A program made the position numbers and the translations under genes. The notes below the pieces were generated by a model. The model saw nothing but the letters and a program-made list of their open reading frames with translations. It was not told the origin of the DNA and did not search any database. Below, in pieces: positions 1 to 10,740 of a stretch of DNA of 64,000 nt. Origin of the DNA: Plectrocnemia conspersa. Its lineage: Eukaryota; Arthropoda; Insecta; Trichoptera; Polycentropodidae. Positions within the stretch are counted from its first letter, which is position 1. Each line of letters starts with the position of its first letter. The stretch is from contig VTFK01000117.1 in NCBI GenBank assembly GCA_009617715.1, positions 496,001 through 560,000 of the forward strand. The letters run 5' to 3'.

Positions 1-2085
1 AAAATCTTTTTCTGTTTATAAATTAGCAAAAATTAATCTAAATAATAAATATCTTGACTAACAAAATACGCCTAAGACTTACTTTAGATTCTTTATTTTC
101 TAGAAATCTTATATAGATTGACTAAATCAAAAAATAATAAAAACCAAATCAAAACTATATCTATTCTATTGCCGCAAAGGTTAATTAAACTGAAAAAATA
201 CTTATCTATAATCAGACCTGTAATTTTATACGCTTTCTTAGTTAAGAAATACATAATTAATATTCGTAAGCACTCAATTAAACTTCACATTTAACAAAAT
301 ATTTGGTTAGGAATTGCATCTAGTGCTACAATATTTTTCGCATTAAAAAATATACAGACACAAAATATTTGATTAACGAAATTAATGTAAAACACTGTGG
401 GGATTTTATTTTTGAAAATCGTGTTAATGAATGTGCCAAAAATGAATATTCATCAACAATTGAGAGAAACAAGACATTAGTGTAAAGGATTGGACCACAC
501 AAAGGCCCTCGTTACGACTAGAAAAAAGTATATTACATAAATAACACGCAAAGATTCTCAAGTGCATTAAATGAAAATTTATTTATTACGAAACGATCAC
601 CAGAAGACGAACGGCACTATAAGGTTACAACATTTCCATTGTAAAATTCAAGCAAATGTCACTTTCTAAAGGCGTATACACATTTCGTTGTTAAAAGCGA
701 GTGCGACGATTGGCTGGATAAAACGATACTCGACCATCATAGTAACAAGCAATATGTGTAATTAAACTAATAAATTTTATTAGTAGATTACCTGCGTCTT
801 AGCGTAGCAAACCTTAAAACTCCATAAGAGAATTTAATAAATATATTAATATAAATAAAGCTAGTATTTATTACAAATAAATAGAATGATGCTTAAATTT
901 AATTTACGCTGCATAAGTGATAACGGTTTTTAAAATGCATAAATGCACCGAAAAGGTTCTTTCTTTACCAATGGAAAATATATTATGTGTATAAGCCAAT
1001 ACTTTCACAAAAGAAAATATATAAATCAAATATTATAATTCTAAAAAAACACCATTTGACAAATTGTAAATTAAACAGCAATCAACAGTAACTTAAATAT
1101 TCTGATTTAATTTAAATCGAAGCAGTTGAACTTGAGACTTAACACAACCAGTAGCGCAAAACTATGGAAAAAACAATTGTGGAAGATACTCTAACAATTA
1201 AATTTCGAAGTAGTATTGCCTCAATAAGCATAAAACCCATAAAATAATCAAATATTTACCAAAAACTTTTACGGCTAGCATAAATATTTGTAAATAAAGT
1301 AAGTATATAAAATAAGTATACCGCATAAGCTTAAGGCACAACATAGTTATTTGTAATATTGTTAATTAAAATCATCACATATGTAAAAATGTTTTTAATG
1401 ATTTTATTTTAAAGCTTAAATGCTCTTTAAATTTTGCAACTTATTAATAAGACTGTAATGTGTATATAAAGTGTTTTAAAATATTTTTTTAAATATACAG
1501 TAACGCTTAATATGCGCTGTCCCTTATTAATAACAAAAAAAATATTATTGAGATTTTATTTCGATACAATGTTGCCCCGTTTGCTTTTCACAGTTTTAAA
1601 CTCCGCTAACGACACTGTTATTGCAAAAGTTGATCGGGATTGAAATGCAAATTAGCTACAAAGCGGTCTCAAAAAGGTTTGATCGATATTTTATAGTATT
1701 AATGCGACCTCAATGCGAACATAATGCGATATTATACAATAAATATCGTAGCGCGTTGTACAAATGGGTTTATTATAAATGTTCATACCATCCTAATATC
1801 CATTTAGGTATAATTCAACTTAAAGTATAAATTTATTTTAAAATGATAACAATTTTAATTATAATAATTTATCATAACATATGCTGAAACATATGAGCCA
1901 ATTTAAAAGCGTAGATTAGGTTATACAAAATAAATACGATTATATAAATTTTGATCGTATTCATAAACTTTATTTTATTGTATTGCTTAAATTTTATAAA
2001 ATAAATATTTTTTATTAACAATTAAAATGTTACAATATTTAATTATTATTTTAGATAAAAGCTGAATGATCAGTTTACCAGATAA
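1..2085. other. AT-rich stretch, no gene seen
   Basis: Strongly A+T-rich sequence with frequent stops in all frames. A 69-codon open frame at 1621-1830 has no motif I recognise and is about the length expected by chance. Nothing here is supported as a gene or RNA. Confidence 0.6.
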
Positions 2086-2089
2086 ATTT

Positions 2090-2420
2090 TGTTTTCAACC
2101 ACTGATCGCGCAAGGTGAAATTTCCGATCCGTTTTATATTTATGCCAGCCGGTGACATCATACATTGTAAAGTCATATGTCCCAGAGCTCATCTCGTGGA
2201 TTCCGAGAGCTTTGAGTCAATTTCGTTCCGGATATAAGTAATGCGGTAATACGCGTATTGGGACCGTTCGGGTGTGCCGCCATTAGGTTTTTCCTCGGAG
2301 GGTTAACCCTTCGTCGCATTAACAACCCTTTGCGAGTATTAGAAGCAAAGTGCCCCATTCTCTCGCTTTCGTTCATAAGAGCGCTTTTTCTATCATCCGA
2401 TAGGTGCTAAAACGCGTCAT
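2090..2420. other. GC-richer island, candidate noncoding regulatory element
   Basis: A compact segment with clearly higher G+C and several CpGs, bounded by AT-rich sequence on both sides. It contains GCCGCCATTAGG near 2277 and a dyad-like GGTTAACC near 2300. An antisense open frame of 67 codons crosses it but resembles no known protein. Its function as a conserved noncoding element is inferred only from composition and sharp edges. Confidence 0.3.
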
Positions 2421-5400
2421 TACCTCGTGAATTGAAATATGCTATAAAGTGTTTACTGGAAATGTGACGTTTAGTTTTATGGGAGATATTAAGAGTTTTT
2501 TTCACTATTATAAAAGGAAAGTTAGAACAGAACTCAATTTTATAGCCCATGAAAGACGTTAAGGCAATACGTGGCTAGTATCTCAATTTGGCTTAGAACT
2601 GCTTTAAACAAATTTATTTCATATCGAATCTCTATGTAATGTAATCAGTGCATTTATAAGTATATGATCATTATCAAAATAAATATAATATATTTGTATG
2701 GAATAATTGTATTTGTAACACAACGAAGGTACAAAATTCTAGGAAGAGTTTGGCATTGTAAATCTCATGTAAACTGCTTAAAATGATTTTAAAATGCGCT
2801 CTGGAACACTGGGATTAAAAACATAAATAAAAATCTGAATTAAATCTTTCTTTAAAATAAATACTAACATTTAAATCAATATTTTTGGACTAAATTGATT
2901 TTTTGTTTAAAAAAACATTGAAAATATGATACTATAATTATTATTTCACGTGTATTTTAATTTTCACTTAAAATGTAATAAATCTGATAAAAACCTAAGT
3001 AAAATATATGTATAATTTACCGCAGCTTTGAAAAGAACATGTTTTATATGTTTTCTTGGCAATCAATTTCTCTTATAATATTTTAATTATATGTTCAACA
3101 TATAATATTTTAATGCTAGTAACGATAAAACTTACGTTACGCTTTAGTAAGTTGTCACAAAAGGCATTATAATTACCATTTCTGCGTAATAATATCGATA
3201 CTGCCTTATTAAAATTTCCACGAAACTTATTTTATGAACTCTGCATTGAAGAAAATAAAATAATCTAATATGAATTTATTTGATTGAAAATCAATTAATT
3301 TTCTTATGTAATGCTAATAAATTACTTTATGTTACATCAATATAATAAAATAGCAATAAACGAATATACTCTTTGTGCAATAAAGGTAAAAACACTTTAA
3401 GCCAAGATGTATATAATAAAAGTAAAAATAATATTTCATTGGTAGTGTGACTTATCCAAGCATAAAAGTGTGTTCATGCATTATTAATTATTACATTTAG
3501 ACTACGAAAAAAGCTTTGGTCAGATAGCTTTGATATTCAGAATTAAAATGTTGATTTGATTGTTCTTGTCAAAATTAATTATTGTATTTAATCAAATTAC
3601 TTAAAATTATTTATAAAATATAATTTTTAATAAAAAAAATCAACTAATATATTTGTATCTAGAATTGTTTCAGATAAAAAAATAATTGATTTTTAAGATC
3701 AACGATTATTTTTTTTAAACCTTTTTGGTCTACGAGTCAATTTTATTAAATGAGTTTCACAAAAATTTTAAGAATACTAAAATAGTAGTAGCTTTTCAAC
3801 TAAAAGCTGTAAATTTTATATGTTTTATATACTTTGAATTTATTGTTTAAATTTTTTTTTCTATTTACAAATATATCGATTTCAACCAAATAACGCTTTT
3901 TGACCTAATGTGCCAAAATCAAAAATTGTTTATTAATAAATATTTGCAAGAATTGATGGTTTTTAGTCAAAATTTACAGCTAAAAAGCATTTATGTTAAG
4001 CAGTTACAAATTTTTTAAATCATTTATTTGGTAATTTAGACATATTCATTTTGATCGATAAATCATTTTAATTTAATTTTTTACTAATTTAAAAAAAAAA
4101 ATTATGATTCTTAGCGAGTAATATGTTTTTGCTATAAGTTTAGATACAATAAACTCATACCATGAAGGGAGTTATGCAAAACTCTTAAGCTACTTGAACG
4201 CCAGCGACTCACCGGTGCGTTCTTTAATGATTATTTTTTATAAAACTTGTTTTAAAAAAAAATCATTAGTTTAATCATTCATTAAACCAAGTATTTTAAA
4301 TTTATTAAAAGAAAGAGATACGCGTGAAGATAATAACTAGTGACTTACTAAAAGTCGATGGCGTTTAAAAGGTTAAATAAACAACAGCTAAAAAGTGCAT
4401 GATGTCGAATCCTAATAAAAACATTTGATTTAATTTTTGCGATAGTAAAACACCCTACCCATTTTATTGATTATCATCTGGTCATGTCCTGTGAGAGAAA
4501 AAGAAAAAAATGGACAAACAAGCATCGATAAAAAACATTTATAGATGACTTAAAACTTGTGTTTTGAGTATTTTTTTATCGGAATTCATATTTAACATTA
4601 TTTATAAGATATTGTCATACTAATAATATAAAAAAAATAAAACTTTAAAGGATAAGAACAAAATAATTGCTATTTGCTCAAGTGCAACCAATGACGTTAG
4701 TAAATTAAAATGAGTTAATTAAAACGGTCCATATGGTCACTCTGACGTTCAGTAAGCAAAGGGTAGTAGAACGATAGTAATATGCGCATGGAATGTATTA
4801 TCTTGTGCGCGTCCTTTCCACACAAAGAGTAGTTTTTAATGGTACTTATGAGTGAAAATCTTTTCGGTATAGATGTGTTATTAAGTGGTTCGTAAACTAT
4901 TTCCAATTAACAATGCAACTCTCCTTTAAATTATAAAAAATTGTGCCGGTGGTTGAAACCCCTATACTTTTAAATGTCTTTGTATTAAGTGTCTCAAAAT
5001 AGTTTTGACAAAAATTTATATTGCCTGAAAAAGCTAACATACTGGCAAATAGTATCAGTTATGATATTGATTTTTTCCACGCTGTTTCGTTATCCGAAAT
5101 CATTTTTAGCGAATCAAATCATCTACAGAAATAGTTTGTATATAACACAATTTTATTTTGCAATTTACTATGCGTTTATATTTTTAAAAAAAAAACATTA
5201 AACTGCGTTAAATAATATTTTATAAGATTACTAATTTGGAACAACTGGACGAAATTGGTATCATCACAAAAAATCAATATTTTGCCATTAAGCAATGAAA
5301 AATATAATAATATATATTATAATCTATAAGTATATTTTGAAGAAGATGATAGCTCAATACAATTTGTAATTACTATTGAGGCTGCAAAAAATATATTTAT

Positions 5401-5689
5401 AGTAAAGAAAATTGTCTTTATTTACCCGTGTTATTTGTTGGTTGTGTTCCAAAAATGGTTGCAGCTTACTAAACATAAATAAGAAATCTTTGATCGTAAA
5501 GATATAACACATGTATAAAGGTATCCCCATATTTTTTCCAAGGCTGTATATGTATATATATTATATTTATAACAAAGCTTTTCGTAAGAGAGTTACCTTA
5601 CATTTTACTAAGCTCGCATCATATTTTTATACTATCTCACTCTACCATAGCGATTTTTCTTTATACACAAAATCCGCAAGAAACATGCG
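2421..5689. other. AT-rich desert, no gene seen
   Basis: About 3.2 kb of very AT-rich sequence with homopolymer runs and no open frame resembling a protein. Short open frames (4715-4906 minus, 4989-5201 plus, 5511-5723 plus) are rich in Ile, Phe, Tyr and Lys, as expected from translating AT-rich noncoding DNA. Confidence 0.6.
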
Positions 5690-6075
5690 CGTCCTTGAGT
5701 TTTTTGCCGTTCGGCTCATCTAAAATGTATCTACGCTATGTGTGGAAAAGCGGCGTGATGATATCGCAACATGAGCGCGGATGTGTAAAGTGAGCACGTG
5801 TGCAATAGAGAAAACGTACAGGGCCGGAGCGGAGTGGTAACAAGGGCGCCCGGGGCGTTGGCGTACGTGACGAACCGAATTTAGAGCTGCAGATGTGCCG
5901 GGCATGCATTAACCCGAGGACCCATCCTAATATCTTAAGTCATCCGGATCAGTGGTTACCAACCTTTGCGGTGATTATATTCAACGATTTAAGTGGCCCT
6001 TTAGGCGTGGTTAAATTCCGCTCTTTATTATTTCCGATGGTACTTACGTGACTTACTGGATCTCTTTGATCAACA
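5690..6075. other. GC- and CpG-rich island
   Basis: A block with marked CpG content around 5740-5910, including GGGCGCCCGGGGCG near 5845, flanked by AT-rich DNA. Its right part contains a hAT-like terminal sequence (separate entry), so part of the island may be transposon-derived. No coding potential beyond a 61-codon antisense frame. Confidence 0.35.
5950..5975 (+). mobile_element. Possible hAT transposon end
   Basis: CAGTGGTTACCAACCTTTGC closely resembles the terminal inverted repeats of Charlie/Tip100-type hAT elements, which commonly begin CAGTGGTT followed by a C-rich AACC block. The eight bases before it, ATCCGGAT, fit the hAT target preference nTnnnnAn. I did not find the matching opposite end with the same duplication, so this is a solo or truncated end at best. 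Confidence 0.3.
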
Positions 6076-6182
6076 CCTTTTTTGTAATTAGGTTTTAAAC
6101 ATTGTACCTTTAAATACAATATTTAATAAAAAAAAATGGGCGATATAGTAATATTCTTATAGTAAAATATTAATAAGCATTT

Positions 6183-6715
6183 AACTGAGAACTGGATCTA
6201 CTAATTAGCGACTACAAAGTTGATATTGTCGTAGTAACCGAAACTTATCTTATACCCTACGTTAACATATATATTTCAAACTTCGCCTGCCTTTAAAGAG
6301 ACAGTCTTTCAAGGTCAGGCAGAAGAGTCACGATATTTATTAAAAAATCGATAATGCACGCTAAATTCAATCCTCATACGATCTGAGTAAAAAAATATAA
6401 TAATTGTCGCTGGGTATAATTCCCCAAGAGACGGCTCGCTAAAATCGATTTTCGTTCTTGTATTTATACTTGGTTATTTTTTTCATTGAAATTGTTCTGA
6501 TACGAGCCAATCCGGGAAAATACTGTTTAATTATACGACACTGATACGATTATGGACCACTCAAAATCACCATAAGGTACCCCACTAATTAGAGTCAAGA
6601 GTAACTCTCGGATCTCAGAAACGTACTATAGTTATGCTATCATCGGACCATCTCTCACTAGAAGATTATATCGATATCACCCCTGAGATTATCATTGATT
6701 ACGAAATAGCTGACT
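6183..6715 (+). pseudogene. Decayed non-LTR retrotransposon endonuclease (Jockey-like)
   Basis: Translation from 6183 gives ELDLLISDYKVDIVVVTETY, which matches the start of apurinic-like endonuclease domains of Jockey-type elements, where a DIVxLTET block holds the catalytic Glu. After a stop, the same frame gives RDSLSRSGRRVTIFIKKSI, matching the R-D-R..GGGVaIfIK block. About 420 bases on, in a different frame, 6640-6654 reads SSDHL, the C-terminal block with catalytic Asp and His. Order and spacing fit one endonuclease domain of roughly 170-180 residues. It has in-frame stops and at least one frameshift, so it is dead. Intact elements use the domain to nick chromosomal DNA and prime reverse transcription. 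No linked reverse transcriptase follows, because a hAT element starts at 7049. A second relic of the same domain lies at 34914-35325. Confidence 0.72.
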
Positions 6716-7040
6716 AAAAGGTTTGCATTAAATATCGAATATCGCCTATATTTCATACAACAAATATACACTGCGAAGGTTACTGAAATAAACGACGATT
6801 ATATGAAATGTTTACATTCATAGTTCAACAAAAAAAAATATTTTTCGTTCCAATGCGTAAACATATACAAAATAAATAAAAGTAATCCCGTTAAAAATTA
6901 AATATATAAAATAAAAAAATAAAATAATCAATCAATGCTCCTTTGATATTTGCGTTTAATTCAAGAAAAAAACTAAACGTCATCGCGTTATCTCGAAAAA
7001 ATTAAATCTAGCTGATTTAAAACAACAAAAAAACGGTTTG

Positions 7041-7048
7041 GTGATCAT
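7041..7048. repeat. hAT target-site duplication, left copy
   Basis: GTGATCAT directly precedes the left end of the hAT element and is identical to the eight bases after its right end (8020-8027). Length and pattern (nTnnnnAn) are those of hAT target duplications. Confidence 0.88.
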
Positions 7049-7222
7049 TAGGAATTCTGTGTCGAGACAACCCGGGAATTTATTTCCGAGAATTCAAAAA
7101 AATTTAAAAAATATAACCCGGGATAAAATGCAAAAAAAATATGTAAAAATGTCGATCTTAATTTATGTCTCGATACGAAGACAAGGTGGAATTCCTTATT
7201 ACCCATGATCTCGAGATTTTGA

Positions 7223-7689
7223 AAGTTACGAAATTGCATTAGAAAATCATTAATTGATCTTGGCATCGGCCAAATTTGGAATGAATCGAACATTCACGTA
7301 TTGGAAAATATTTGTGAAGTACTCACTCCTATAAAACTGGCAGTTGAAGCTCTAAGTCGTCGAGATGCCACTTTATTAACTTCCGAAATTATTGGTTATT
7401 TCCTTTTAAAAAAAATATTTGAAATCAACACAACTCTGTCGCACGAACCACCAAGATATTTTAACGACTAGAAATAAAAAATCAACTTTAAAAAGGAGTT
7501 TCAGATATTAGATTCAACTATCAAGCGAACTCCGAATCTAGAGTTCAAATTCAAATCATTGCTTACAATTAAGCCAACATCTACAGAAAGCGAGAGTTTT
7601 TTTCTACATCTGGAATATTTGCCACAAAAACCAGGAACAGGCTATGTGATTCATCATTAAGCTCCTTGGTGTTTTTAAAAACATATTTT
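7223..7689 (+). pseudogene. hAT transposase C-terminal fragment (broken)
   Basis: An 82-codon open stretch (7223-7468) includes VLENICEVLTPIKLAVEALS, which matches the hAT block LxxFLxPxKxATExLS before the dimerisation region. After stops the same frame resumes with IKPTSTESES (from 7568), the PTStxSER signature. A frameshift in a T run near 7597-7603 moves the rest to another frame: SGIFATKTRNRLCDSSLSSL then VFLKTYF, the classic end of the hATC dimerisation domain (xRNRLxxxxLxxLxFLkxxf). The Arg of the usual SER is replaced by Ser. The N-terminal zinc finger and most of the catalytic core are absent. The fragment lies inside the element bounded at 7049 and 8019. Confidence 0.82.
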
Positions 7690-7932
7690 TCCTTACAAAA
7701 GTAAAGGTTTTAACTTAGTATTGATATAAATATTTCGATTAAAAAAATTGTAATAAATTAAATTTAAATAAATATCGAATAAAGTGTTTTTAAATTGTTT
7801 CAATAAATTTTCACCTATCGTACATATAACACAAATAATATAAGTTAATAATAATAAATTAAATAAAGTTAATAATAATAAGTTAATTTTTTAACATATT
7901 TTTTTTTCATGATTATACGAAAAATAATCAAA

Positions 7933-7990
7933 GTCTCGAGACCCGGGAATTCCCGGGACTTTAAAAATTTGGGTCTCGAGTCCCGGGAAT
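7933..7990. repeat. Subterminal repeats of the hAT element
   Basis: GTCTCGAGACCCGGGAAT (7933-7950) and GTCTCGAGTCCCGGGAAT (7973-7990) are direct repeats 40 bases apart with one mismatch. A related copy, GTCGAGACAACCCGGGAATT, is near the left end (7061-7080). The first copy forms a perfect 16-bp palindrome at 7942-7957. Subterminal repeats in hAT elements often bind transposase; that role is inferred. Confidence 0.7.
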
Positions 7991-8019
7991 CGAAAAAACC
8001 CGAGACTTCAGAATCCCTA

Positions 8020-8027
8020 GTGATCAT
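8020..8027. repeat. hAT target-site duplication, right copy
   Basis: GTGATCAT immediately follows the right terminal repeat and is identical to 7041-7048. Confidence 0.88.
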
Positions 8028-8352
8028 TACTCGCAAGGCAACTGCTCACACGAATATTGCCCACAAGTTGGTTATGATTTTTCATGCGAAAATCGCTCAA
8101 AGGAATATTGCTCACATAGAGCATTTTTCATTTTTTTTTATAAAAAAAAAAATAGACAAATAAAAAAAAAATTTTTACTTTCGATTGATACTCATGAACT
8201 CTATTTTAGTTGCAAATTATATGATATGAAAATTCCATCGTACAAATACATTGCAAAAGGAAGAATTTTTCACAGACTTTCACCTACATCAAAATTTCAG
8301 ATGTACATTGAACTACAATACAGAAAAGTAAAACGAAAACGAATATCGCAGA

Positions 8353-8377
8353 AGCTGCCGCTTCTCTCTTCGCATCC
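8353..8377 (+). repeat. Dispersed repeat, copy A
   Basis: These 25 bases match 47311-47335 at 21 of 25 positions in the same orientation. Both copies are followed 36-41 bases later by AACCCGC. This suggests two diverged copies of one interspersed element of unknown type. Confidence 0.4.
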
Positions 8378-8385
8378 ATTGCTTA

Positions 8386-8405
8386 AAATCTAGACGTCTA
8401 GATTT
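8386..8405. repeat. Perfect 20-bp palindrome
   Basis: AAATCTAGACGTCTAGATTT equals its own reverse complement. It sits next to dispersed repeat copy A and may belong to that element. Confidence 0.9.
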
Positions 8406-9649
8406 CAACCCGCACCGGAAACGTCAGAAGCCCACCAACGTACTAACGAAAAACATTTCTCAATCGTTTGCAAAACAATAACAACAAACTTTGTTCTAAC
8501 AAAAACCACCCCAAAGGTCGAGAAAATAGCAATAAATAAAAATTCATAAATATCAATATTATTTACGTGTACTTTGTGTTATTGTGCAATTTGTTTAATT
8601 TAATATACTAAACTCAAATAAATTCTAAATGTTCACAATTATTTGTTTTACTTCAACTCATCGTTAATCAATTGTTAAATTTTATTCCATTCCATTCGTT
8701 ATTTTTTTACCAGAGATAAAAGTATTTACTTTATTAAGCAAAATATATTTGTTATCCGTTATATACAATCTGTTAGCGATTGTAAATAATTTATAATAAA
8801 CAATGTAAGAAACTTTCTATATTATTGGAGCCAAATTTTCAACGTTATGGAAGTTTTACTTTTTAATGGTATGTATAATATTTTAAAATAATTAAAAATT
8901 ATCTATTGTTAAGTATAATAAAAAGGCAGCTTTGTTATTAATTAAAATTATAAATTGATTAACGTGAAAAATATTTGTTTAATGCATTAAATAAATTAAA
9001 CACCCTTACTAAAGCTGACAATATTAAAACTTAAGTGTTCGAACTATATAACTATTATATTTACTAGATATTGTCACAAAATTAATTCTAGTTATCTGTT
9101 GTAGTTTGATTTAAGTTATATAATTTAAAAAAAAAAAACATTTTTTTTTAAATCGGTAAAATATTTAAAATAAACATTATTTATATATTAAAAAAATTAA
9201 ATTCGTCAAAGACAAGCCGTAAAAATGTAGATTGTCTAGTGTGCATTAAAAACTGTTAAGCAGTTGCGGAAATGTAAAAAATCGTTCTATGCAATTTAAC
9301 TACCCTAATATAGGTTATTTTTATTACGGAATAAAAATGCTTGCTGGACATAAGTATTTCTAATAGATAACTACTGCATCGTAAAAGTATTTTTATAGAT
9401 ACTACAGATATCTTATTATCAAATATGTTTAGTTATCCATATTTTATTGTATCAATAATTAACACTAATACACATCTCTGTATTTGAGCCTAATATTGTA
9501 CAAATGTTCTTTATTATTTATTATAAAATAATGTTGAATTCATCTGCATGTTTTGACCAACATTACTCTGAATTTAATTCTAACTAAGTATGATTAATTG
9601 TTGTCACCAGCGAATCAAAGTATAAGTATGTACTACTTGATAGTTACAG

Positions 9650-10015
9650 CGAATAGATAGATGACTTTTCACATACGGGCACGTATTTCGCTTTATCCTC
9701 GTCTACCTTAAGACGCATATATCTTGCTGCTTGGCTTATACATCAAAAAGCTTATTTTAGCGCCGGCTTTGTCCTAGTAGTTGGATTGATTTATTTAATA
9801 CGGTGCCGGTCGTCTCAAACCTAAGAGCCCTAATTGCTTTTTCCGGAGTTATATTGTATAAAAGACATGGTAAGGCATCACCTTACCTCAGTCCTTATTG
9901 CCTTTTAAATCCTTTCAATATATTAAAATAAATAACTTAGATATCGACAGCTCGACAATTTGTATAAACTTGCAAGGTTCAATAGCCGCATTAAGTCCTA
10001 AAGTTTGGGTTTATC
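9650..10015 (-). pseudogene. Decayed non-LTR retrotransposon reverse transcriptase
   Basis: On the minus strand, PCKFIQIVELSI (9941-9976) matches the block before the fingers/palm of LINE reverse transcriptases. It is followed by GLR-stop-GDALPCLLYNI (9862-9894), the GLRQGDALS.LLFN motif with the Gln codon now a stop. Then come EKAIRALRFETTGTV and KSIQLL. Where the catalytic YADD block should follow, the frame is lost. It resumes in another frame as AARYMRLKVDEDKAKYVPV (about 9674-9735), matching the GLxVNexKTKYM block. So motifs on both sides of the active site are present in the right order, but the gene is dead. Intact enzymes copy element RNA into the genome. I cannot assign the clade with confidence. 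The gene differs in motif wording from the Jockey-like relic at 23620-24085. Confidence 0.75.
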
Positions 10016-10479
10016 TTACATCTTTCAAGTCAATAACCTCATTGAAAGTATCATGTATATATAAGTCTATGGTAAAGTTTATTTAAAAATATTTTAAAAT
10101 ATGTATTTAAGAGTGTAATACATTTGTGACGTGGTCACATTAAAGAACATTTTATGGGCTTCTCGGGCAAATACTGTTTCTGGACAAAGTCATAACATTC
10201 CCGTATACTCTAATTGAGATTATTTAAAGTATTATCTAATAAATTACATTAGAATATTGTAGTCAATCACAAAGATACAAGACAATTGTTTATGAATAAA
10301 TTTAATTAATAACTCGCAAAACAAATTATGTTTTATAGGCTAAAATTGAAATTCACTACTGTGGTATAATTTGGATGGATGGGGTTAATAAGCCATTTCG
10401 TTGTGATATATTTCACAGATATATAAATTAATAAACCTACACGCGTATAATAATAATATAAATCTGAGATGTTTTTGTC
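10016..10479. other. AT-rich stretch, no gene seen
   Basis: No coding signal. TGTGACGTGGTCACA near 10125 is a short dyad around a GTG centre. Confidence 0.5.
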
Positions 10480-10740
10480 ATTCAACACGTGAGGTATGTG
10501 GAGGCATGGGGAGGTTATTCGGTGGTAACGGTGGACGAGTGATACAATTACGGAAAGAATGGCCCCCGGGAGACAGCGTCGTTCTGGGAAAAATCGGAAG
10601 AACCGAGAATCGGAAAACACAAGAAAAGGTGGGGAAAAAACGACACGGACAGGGATGCGGTGATTTTTTTTTCGGGTAGAAGGAAAAAAAAGTAACGAAA
10701 CGACTTTCCTACATTGATTGCACCGAGTCACTCTTTTGTG
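10480..10740. other. GC-richer, purine-skewed island
   Basis: The plus strand is strongly purine-rich (many GGAA/GAAA runs), with CpGs and CCCCCGGG near 10563. A 132-codon antisense frame (10333-10731) crosses it. Its Phe-, Arg- and Pro-rich translation with poly-Tyr looks like a read-through of a skewed composition rather than a folded protein. Candidate noncoding element. Confidence 0.3.

Larger units (their letters stand above)
7049..8019 (+). mobile_element. hAT-family DNA transposon, 971 bp, defective
   Basis: The left end starts TAGGAATTCTG and the right end, read on the minus strand, starts TAGGGATTCTG: 10 of 11 terminal bases match. Both ends are flanked by the same 8-bp duplication, GTGATCAT. 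Inside the ends, both sides carry CTCGAG/CCCGGGAAT motifs. The interior holds the C-terminal part of a hAT transposase on the plus strand, broken by stops and a frameshift. Autonomous hAT elements are usually 2.5-5 kb with a transposase of 500-700 residues, so this is an internally deleted copy that would need transposase from elsewhere. The perfect target duplication suggests the insertion is not extremely old, although the coding remnant is already degraded. Confidence 0.88.
8028..9649. other. AT-rich stretch, no gene seen
   Basis: Mostly AT-rich. A more mixed patch at 8340-8520 contains a repeat copy and a perfect palindrome (own entries). No protein relic was recognised in the rest. Confidence 0.5.

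Noticed and set aside
10333..10731. 132-codon antisense frame, the longest in the window
   Set aside because: Translation is Phe/Arg-rich with tyrosine runs and no domain; it follows a purine-skewed island and ends in AT-rich sequence. Looks compositional.
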